Shown here: piece by piece, positions 58,386 through 64,000 of the stretch
Numbering within the stretch: the stretch's first letter is position 1
How the letters are laid out: each line of letters starts with the position of its first letter
Origin: Chloroflexota bacterium
Lineage (GTDB): Bacteria; Chloroflexota; Anaerolineae; B4-G1; SLSP01
Reading direction: 5' to 3'
Assembly (NCBI GenBank): GCA_019873645.1
Contig: JAIOAX010000004.1
Span: forward strand, 1-64,000
Length of the DNA stretch: 64,000 nucleotides
Translations under genes and position numbers: made by a program
The notes under the pieces: generated by a model
The model's database searches: none
Seen by the model: the letters and a program-made list of their open reading frames with translations, nothing else
What the model was told of the DNA's origin: nothing

Positions 58386-59474
58386 ATGAAAAAGTTAAAT
58401 GCCCCTTTATCCCTGCTCGTCATCCTGGCCATGCTTATGGTCGGCTGCAACTCCGGTCAAAAAAGCGCGGAAATGCTCACCGGTACGGTGAAATTCGATC
58501 TCAATAGCCCCTACTGGCCCACCAAAGGCTGGCGCACCGCGCTTCCCCAGACCCAGGGCATGGATCCCGAAAAGCTACAGCGCATGTTCACGGTCATCGA
58601 GGAACAAAAGCTGGCGCTGCACAGCGTAGTGGTCGTCCGCAACGGCTACATCGTCGCCGAAATGTACTATCCGCCCTACGAAGAGAACACGCGCCACGCG
58701 CTCTACTCCTGCACCAAGAGCTTCATCTCGGCGCTGGTAGGCATGGCCGTCGCAGAGGGGCGTCTGAAAACCGATGAAACGGTGCTGAGCTGCTTCCCCG
58801 ATCACGAGTTCGCCAACACCGATACACGCAAAGCGGCGATGACCGTCGAGCATCTGTTGACGATGAGTTCGGGTCTGGATTGGCCGGAGGGCGATGTCAT
58901 TTACAGCCAGATGTGGATCAGCCGGGATTGGGTGCAGTTCGTGCTCGACCGCCCGATGGCCGAGGAGCCGGGCACGCGCTTTGACTACAATTCTGGTTGC
59001 TCACACGTGCTTTCGGCGATTGTGGCCGACCGCAGCGGCATGCTGACGCAGAATTTCGCGCAGGAGCGTCTCTTTGCCCCCTTGGGCATCACGAATGTCC
59101 GATGGGACCTCGATTCGCAGGGGCTGGCAATCGGCGGATGGGGGTTGGAAATCACCCCGCGCGATATGGCGAAGTTCGGCTACCTCTACCTGAACGAAGG
59201 CAAATGGGAAGAACAACAGATCGTCCCGGCCGAATGGGTGCGCACGTCCACAACAACTCACATTGAGACGGGAGAGTCATTCAACTACGGCTATCAATGG
59301 TGGACGTATCCCCAATGGGGCGCTTACTTTGCCAGAGGACGCTTCGGGCAGATCATCTTCGTGATCCCCGAGTATCAGCTCGTCGTCGTTTTCACCGCCG
59401 GGATGGACAGCGACGCGCCGTTGATCAAACTCATCGAGGACTATATCGTGCCCGCTGTCCAGCCAGCAGAATGA
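58386..59474 (+). CDS. serine beta-lactamase-family lipoprotein (class C-like hydrolase)
   Basis: 362 residues. A lipoprotein signal peptide ends LMVGCNSG (lipobox). The S-x-x-K is SCTKSF, Y-x-N/S is FDYNSGCSH, and a later RFGQIIFVIPEYQLVVVFTAG is the usual end. The fold is that of class C beta-lactamases, DD-peptidases and esterases. It is likely surface-anchored and may act on peptidoglycan or esters; resistance cannot be inferred. TCTGGAGG precedes ATG 58386. Confidence 0.88.
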   Translation: MKKLNAPLSLLVILAMLMVGCNSGQKSAEMLTGTVKFDLNSPYWPTKGWRTALPQTQGMDPEKLQRMFTVIEEQKLALHSVVVVRNGYIVAEMYYPPYEENTRHALYSCTKSFISALVGMAVAEGRLKTDETVLSCFPDHEFANTDTRKAAMTVEHLLTMSSGLDWPEGDVIYSQMWISRDWVQFVLDRPMAEEPGTRFDYNSGCSHVLSAIVADRSGMLTQNFAQERLFAPLGITNVRWDLDSQGLAIGGWGLEITPRDMAKFGYLYLNEGKWEEQQIVPAEWVRTSTTTHIETGESFNYGYQWWTYPQWGAYFARGRFGQIIFVIPEYQLVVVFTAGMDSDAPLIKLIEDYIVPAVQPAE

Positions 59475-59490
59475 CGCATCCTTCGTGACG

Positions 59491-59522
59491 GCGCGGGCCG
59501 GTCGCTGACCGTGCCCGCGCCA
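59491..59522. terminator. hairpin between two convergent genes
   Basis: GGCGCGGGCCGGTC / GACCGTGCCCGCGCC, a stem of 14 bp with one bulged base and a 3-base loop, 17 bases after the beta-lactamase-family stop and 14 before the end of the RCC1 protein gene. There is no T run; it could end both transcripts. Its asymmetric GGTC/GACC core resembles the hairpins at 42175 and 55909. Confidence 0.65.
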
Positions 59523-59535
59523 GTCCAGACTGCTG

Positions 59536-62500
59536 CTACTTATTCCGCGTCACCAACGGCAGATAGATACGCTCGAATTTGGCCGACACGCGATAGATGT
59601 GACTTGGCTCATCCGCGACACCAAGCGCAACGGTGCGCAGCGTTCGGGTCAGCGGCGCAGTCGCGCTCGCCAGCGTCGTCTTTGCCGCCGTGCTGACGCT
59701 CACGTCGTAGAACGAGGTCGCGTAGCCGTACACTTCCAGCCAGTAGTATCCCGCTATCGGCGCGGTGATCCCGATGTGCTCTGCCACCGGGCCTTCGTTC
59801 GCGCTGTACCAATAGGGACGTGAGGGATAATCCGGCGGCCACAGGTACAAATCCGCGTCATCGAAGGAAAAGCGGAAACTCATATCGGCGCTAAACGCGG
59901 CGCTTTGCGCCAGCGGGAACAGGTACAAGTGCGACTCGCCCTGCATGATAAAGTTATCCGGCTTGAGATAATTCACCAGCGCGCTCCCCGGCACGGCAGA
60001 GATGTTCCTGGCGGCGTCCGCCACCCACACGTCAATGTAGCGTGGGCCGGAGAAATACCCGAACGAATACCAGTACACACTGTCGTAAGGCACCCAGCCG
60101 GTTTCATCGGTGACCAGCCACGCCCGCACGGAGGGAAAGTACTCCCACACGACCAGGTCCATCCACGCCAGGCCGCTGTCGCCAACGTCGTGGGCGGCAA
60201 TGGACAAAGCTACAGATCCAGAATTGGTCTTCACCGGCGCCGTCACCCCATCCACGACCGGCGGCGACGTATCGGGCGGCGTCAATGTTTTCACCTGCAC
60301 CCCGCGATGATAGAGGTTGTTTCCGGCCGGCTCCGCAATCGCATTATCCGGGTCAATCACGGCGTACAACTCAAATGTCCCCGCCTGCGTCGGCGTCCAC
60401 GCTACGTTGACCGGGCGCCAACTGTTGGGCGGCAGTGTAGCAATGCTTCCATCTCCGATCAACGTCGCCTGATTGACCGGATCGGTCAGCCCTGGCGCAC
60501 CGACATAGAAACGCACGCTCACATTGTTCAGGTCGCTGGCGCCGCCCAGCCGGTGCACGACAAACCACACCCATGTAGGCCCGCCGACATATTCGTAGAC
60601 CTGGTTGGATGTCAGCTCGTAGTTGAAGCCGTAAAGGTCATCAGCCGGATTGGCAGGCGTCAGGTCCACGGCTGTGTAGCCGTATGGCAGCGTGCCCTTG
60701 CTCCAGTCGGGGTTGAGCACCGTCACGGCATAGCTGGCGGCTTGAAGCTCGCCGGGCCACAGCGCCGAAAGGTGATTGGAAGAATGGTAAATCGTGCGCA
60801 GCGCCGGGATGCCGCCCGGCTCCAGACGCGCCACCGCGCCATCCTGAAAGTTCGCGCCGTAGATTTCCACCTGGGCCGGTTGATCCGCCGCGCCCTGAGC
60901 AGGCAAGACCTGGTTGACGACAGGCGCAGGCTTGACGACGCCGGGAATCGGCGTGGGCGTGGGGGGAATGGGGGTGGCCGGCGCCGGGGTGGGTGTAGCC
61001 ACGCTCCCCACCATATTGAACAGGAGACCAGACGCGGTGGCGCCGCCTTCGATGGAACGCAGCGGCGCAGCGTTATCCAGCGTGAACGCAACCTCCAACG
61101 GCACGCCATTGACCAGCGCTTGCACGCGATAATACCCCGGCAGCGCGCCGGTGGTATTCAGGACGGCGCGGAAAAACCCATAATGATTCGCCTGCCCGGT
61201 TCCCAAAAGTTGCCCATTGAGGCTGAGCGGCACATTCGCCCACGCCGGCGCATTGGCAAGGGTGATGTGCAACAGGCTGCCCGGCCGCGCTGTGGAATAG
61301 TGCAGGTACAGTTCCGGTCCGGGCTTGAGACCCAGCACGGGCACCGGCGTCAGTCGTTCGTTCACGCGCCCATCGCCGAGTTTACCGTTGACATTGGTTC
61401 CGCCGCACACCGCGTCGGTCGTACCGATGACGCACGTGACATCGCCACTCACGGCAACCTTGGTGTAAGCGGCGTTGTACAGCGAATTTTGCAGTGGCAC
61501 GGGCTGGCCGTCGCCCCAGCAGTACAGCGCGCCTTCCTTGATCGCGCAAACCTTCGTGCGCGTCGCTGACAATGCCGTGACGCCGCTTTCCAGCCCGCTG
61601 GCCTGTATGGGCGTTGACGAGAGACTGGGCCAGGCGGGCGAACCCAATTGCCCCTGCTCGTTGCGTCCCCAACACCACACCCCGCCGTTGACCAGCGCGC
61701 AGTTGAAATGGTTGCCGGCCACGATCCTGGTCGCGCCGGCCGGCAGGCCGGTCACGTTGACCGGCGAGGGATAAACGTCATACGTCCCCGATGCGCCATT
61801 GCCCAGTTGCCCGTAATAGTTGAAGCCCCAGCATTGCACGTTGCCGCTCACCACGGCGCACGAGTGATCGGCGCCGACGGCAATGTCCGTCACATTGGCC
61901 GATAGCCCCACCACATCAACCGGCGTCGTCACCGGCGTATAGCTGCCGCTCTGCCCGTTGCCGAGCTGTCCCACGTAATTGTAGCCCCAGCATTTGGCCG
62001 CGCCATTGACCACCGCGCACGAGTGCTCGTTGCCTTGCCCGCGATCCACGACGGCAATGGCCGTCACGCCGCTGCTCAAGCCGGTCACGTTGACCGGTGT
62101 GTTAGCGTCGGTTGTAGTGCCGTTGCCCAATTGCCCGTAGTCATTGTTGCCCCAGCACTTGGCCGCGCCGTTGACGATAGCGCAGGTGTATTGGATTCCA
62201 GCCGCGATGGCCTGCACGCCGCTGGAAAGCCCCACGACATCCTGCGGCGAGTTGACCAGCACGCCCATCGTCGTCGAACCGGTGCCCAACTCGCCGCTGT
62301 AATCCTGTCCCCAGCATTTTGCCGCGCCGGTCGCCGTGATCCCACAGACGTGCAGCGCGCCGGTCGCAAACGCGGCGTAGTTCACCCCGGTGATGTCATC
62401 CAGGGGGGAATACGCATAACTGGTGTTGCCCATGCCCAACTGCCCACGGGCATCGCTCCCCCAACAACGCACACCATCGGTCAGCACGGCGCAGTTGTGA

Positions 62501-63531
62501 TAGCCTCCCGCCGCAATAGACGTCGCACCAGCAATGCTGCTGACCGCGACGGGCGCGTTCCGGTCAATGGTCGTGCCGTCGCCGAGCTGACCGTTGCCGT
62601 TGCCGCCCATGCACAACACGCCGCCTGCGCTGTTCAAGGCGCACAGGTGCGTGCCACTGGCCGCGATAGCCGTGATATTCGCCAGCCCGACCATATCGGT
62701 CGGCGTGTTCGCCAGGAGATTCGCAAAGGAGCCCCAGCATTTCACCGTCCCGGTGTTGAGCAAGGCGCAGGTGTGCAGATACCCCGCCTCAACCTGTTTG
62801 ACATCCGACAATCCCACCACATCGGTCGGCGTGTTCTGATCGGTAGTATTGCCATTCCCCAACGAGCCATAATAATTGTAGCCCCAGCACTTGACGCGCC
62901 CATCGCCGAGCAACGCGCACGTGTGCGCGCCGCCGCCGGCAATCGCGGTCACGTTGCTGAGGCCGATCACGTCCACCGGTACATTGGACGAACCGATTGC
63001 CCCCGCGCCCAGTTGTCCGTTCGCATTCAATCCCCAGCACTTGACCGAGCCGGTTGTCATCAGGGCGCAGGTGTGATTGTATCCGGCGGCGATCCCTTTG
63101 ACGCCGGAGGCCAACCCACTCACTGTGACAGGTATCGGGCTGTTGTCATACGTCCCGGTACCCAATTGCCCCTGCGCATTAAGGCCCCAGCACTTCACAC
63201 CGCCGCTATCCAGCAGGGCGCAGGAATGAAAGCTACCCACGGCAATCATCTTCACCCCGCTAACCAGGCTGTTGACCTGGACCGGCACCGGACGATCCCA
63301 CAGGTCGTTCGTTCCCAGTTGCCCGTAAGCGTTGTAGCCCCAGCAGCGCACGCCGCCCTCGATCAGAGCGCACGAGTGCGACATGCCGAGGTCCAGAGTA
63401 ACGGCGGGAGCAGAATGAGGGGCCGCCGATAAGTGAAGAAGCCGTATGGGAATCACGACAGCCAATCCAACCAAGAGGAAACTCAAACCGGCAAAAATAG
63501 CCCATCGCGGGCGCCGCGGGGCATGGATCAT
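59536..63531 (-). CDS. giant exoprotein with RCC1 repeats
   Basis: 1331 residues from ATG 63531, with GGAGGTC upstream (TTG 63570 is not needed). A signal anchor (WAIFAGLSFLLVGLAVVIPI) is followed by about 14 RCC1 blades of about 50 residues, each with H-x-C-A-L ... V-x-C-W-G-x-N-x-x-G-Q-L-G; two Cys per blade suggest disulfides. Next, after about residue 850, come a Thr/Pro linker (PTPAPATPIPPTPTPIPG), an IPT-like and CARDB-like beta region, and more beta domains. The C-terminus RIYLPLVTRNK is an ending I recall from Chloroflexota exported proteins. It probably binds ligands at the cell surface. Frames on the plus strand here are shadows. Confidence 0.88.
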   Translation of the reverse strand: MIHAPRRPRWAIFAGLSFLLVGLAVVIPIRLLHLSAAPHSAPAVTLDLGMSHSCALIEGGVRCWGYNAYGQLGTNDLWDRPVPVQVNSLVSGVKMIAVGSFHSCALLDSGGVKCWGLNAQGQLGTGTYDNSPIPVTVSGLASGVKGIAAGYNHTCALMTTGSVKCWGLNANGQLGAGAIGSSNVPVDVIGLSNVTAIAGGGAHTCALLGDGRVKCWGYNYYGSLGNGNTTDQNTPTDVVGLSDVKQVEAGYLHTCALLNTGTVKCWGSFANLLANTPTDMVGLANITAIAASGTHLCALNSAGGVLCMGGNGNGQLGDGTTIDRNAPVAVSSIAGATSIAAGGYHNCAVLTDGVRCWGSDARGQLGMGNTSYAYSPLDDITGVNYAAFATGALHVCGITATGAAKCWGQDYSGELGTGSTTMGVLVNSPQDVVGLSSGVQAIAAGIQYTCAIVNGAAKCWGNNDYGQLGNGTTTDANTPVNVTGLSSGVTAIAVVDRGQGNEHSCAVVNGAAKCWGYNYVGQLGNGQSGSYTPVTTPVDVVGLSANVTDIAVGADHSCAVVSGNVQCWGFNYYGQLGNGASGTYDVYPSPVNVTGLPAGATRIVAGNHFNCALVNGGVWCWGRNEQGQLGSPAWPSLSSTPIQASGLESGVTALSATRTKVCAIKEGALYCWGDGQPVPLQNSLYNAAYTKVAVSGDVTCVIGTTDAVCGGTNVNGKLGDGRVNERLTPVPVLGLKPGPELYLHYSTARPGSLLHITLANAPAWANVPLSLNGQLLGTGQANHYGFFRAVLNTTGALPGYYRVQALVNGVPLEVAFTLDNAAPLRSIEGGATASGLLFNMVGSVATPTPAPATPIPPTPTPIPGVVKPAPVVNQVLPAQGAADQPAQVEIYGANFQDGAVARLEPGGIPALRTIYHSSNHLSALWPGELQAASYAVTVLNPDWSKGTLPYGYTAVDLTPANPADDLYGFNYELTSNQVYEYVGGPTWVWFVVHRLGGASDLNNVSVRFYVGAPGLTDPVNQATLIGDGSIATLPPNSWRPVNVAWTPTQAGTFELYAVIDPDNAIAEPAGNNLYHRGVQVKTLTPPDTSPPVVDGVTAPVKTNSGSVALSIAAHDVGDSGLAWMDLVVWEYFPSVRAWLVTDETGWVPYDSVYWYSFGYFSGPRYIDVWVADAARNISAVPGSALVNYLKPDNFIMQGESHLYLFPLAQSAAFSADMSFRFSFDDADLYLWPPDYPSRPYWYSANEGPVAEHIGITAPIAGYYWLEVYGYATSFYDVSVSTAAKTTLASATAPLTRTLRTVALGVADEPSHIYRVSAKFERIYLPLVTRNK

Positions 63532-63726
63532 AATGACCTCCACTATCGCTGAAGAAACCACAGTATGCAAACCCGACTAACCCAATCATAGTGAGGAACC
63601 CACGCTTGTCAACCCCACTTTGACAAACGGCGCAATAGATTTACACTCCCTGCGTCATAGCGTTGAAATACCAGGAGACCATTCAAAGCCGAGGTTATAG
63701 CCACGTTGCGTCTCAACCGACTCTCA

Positions 63727-64000
63727 ATGCAGGATCGCAATATCCTCAACTTTACGATAGACACCGCGCTTCAGGGTTTGATGATGGGCGGCATCTTCAA
63801 TTTCATCTCGGTCTTCGCCGTGCGACTCGGCGCATCGAACTTCATGGTCAGCCTGCTGACTTCCCTGCCGGCCCTGGTAATGGTGATGGCTTCGATTCCG
63901 GCGGGACGTATCGTGGAACGCCAGCGCGACCTGGTGCGTTATACGAATCTGATCCGCATCCCCCATCGCATTTCTTTTTTGCTGATTGCCGCCTTACCTT
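63727..64000 (+). CDS. MFS-like transporter, N-terminal part (runs off the edge)
   Basis: An open frame from ATG 63727 (TTG 63706 is also in frame) to the right edge, 91 residues. Two transmembrane-like stretches (MMGGIFNFISVFAVRLGAS and NFMVSLLTSLPALVMVMASI) are followed by PAGRIVERQRDLVRYTNLIR, which looks like the conserved loop between helices 2 and 3 of major facilitator proteins. The substrate is unknown. It is divergent from the RCC1 gene, with about 190 bp between starts. Confidence 0.7.
   Translation, partial: MQDRNILNFTIDTALQGLMMGGIFNFISVFAVRLGASNFMVSLLTSLPALVMVMASIPAGRIVERQRDLVRYTNLIRIPHRISFLLIAALP

Noticed and set aside
59905..63432. Open frames of 554 and 469 codons on the plus strand
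   Set aside because: They are shadows of the RCC1 protein's repeats; their own repeats mirror the blades.

Overview
The window looks like a chromosomal segment of a bacterium of the phylum Chloroflexota, probably Anaerolineae or Caldilineae-like. The reasons are indirect: a complete bacterial V/A-type ATPase operon, a membrane pyrophosphatase, Pro/Thr-rich 'TPTP' linkers in secreted proteins, a giant surface protein that ends in YLPLVTRNK (an ending I recall from many Chloroflexota exoproteins), GC-rich codon use, and intergenic regions full of short imperfect tandem repeats. No taxonomic marker such as rRNA is present, so this is an inference. No prophage, insertion sequence with a transposase, or CRISPR array was seen.

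Layout. 0-8.5 kb: tail of an unknown gene, a small P-loop kinase-like gene and RNase HII on the minus strand, then a plus-strand run of membrane-anchored TPR proteins, a coiled-coil membrane protein, a metallo-beta-lactamase hydrolase and two paralogous TPR/zinc-ribbon/membrane proteins. 8.6-11.7 kb (minus): a K+-independent-type H+-pumping pyrophosphatase and a conserved hypothetical protein. 11.8-22.7 kb (plus): a nine-gene V/A-type ATPase operon (G/H, C, I, K, F, E, A, B, D) followed by a universal stress protein and a polytopic membrane protein. 22.7-30.1 kb: a nucleosidase, then a polyphosphate/adenylate block (CYTH-CHAD protein, adenylate kinase, two PPK2-family kinases, and PPK1 in the opposite orientation), then tRNA-Gly(CCC). 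30.2-38.8 kb: a ThuA-SDR fusion, a DinB-fold protein, an AAA/DUF4143 ATPase with a near-perfect promoter, a GH31 alpha-xylosidase, a TumE-type toxin-antitoxin pair in an operon with an rRNA/tRNA methyltransferase, and an Rpn-family nuclease. 38.9-59.5 kb: a carbohydrate region with a GH38 alpha-mannosidase, a thioredoxin-CcdA fusion, an ADP-ribosylglycohydrolase-type enzyme, a LacI regulator divergent from a HAD/LarA-like/Gfo-Idh-MocA operon, 6-phosphogluconate dehydrogenase, two Uma2 nucleases around a broken small gene and a DUF2283 protein, a PPi-type phosphofructokinase, an MraY/WecA-like transferase, a mannose-6-phosphate-isomerase-like cupin and a serine beta-lactamase-family lipoprotein. 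59.5-64 kb: a 1331-residue RCC1-repeat exoprotein and the start of an MFS-like transporter that runs off the edge.

How it fits together. The clearest theme is phosphoanhydride energy: within 21 kb lie a PPi-driven proton pump, a rotary ATPase, a polyphosphate-binding/triphosphatase protein, adenylate kinase and three polyphosphate kinases, and 25 kb further on a phosphofructokinase with the residues of the PPi-using type. Together they could interconvert proton-motive force, PPi, polyP, AMP, ADP and ATP. The second theme is uptake and breakdown of plant- or glycan-derived sugars (xylosides, mannosides, sugar acids) under LacI-type control. The intergenic DNA carries several repeat families (a 125-bp dispersed element, a hairpin/MITE-like element, short REP-like hairpins and simple-sequence arrays) that recur at distant points of the window and that no gene explains.
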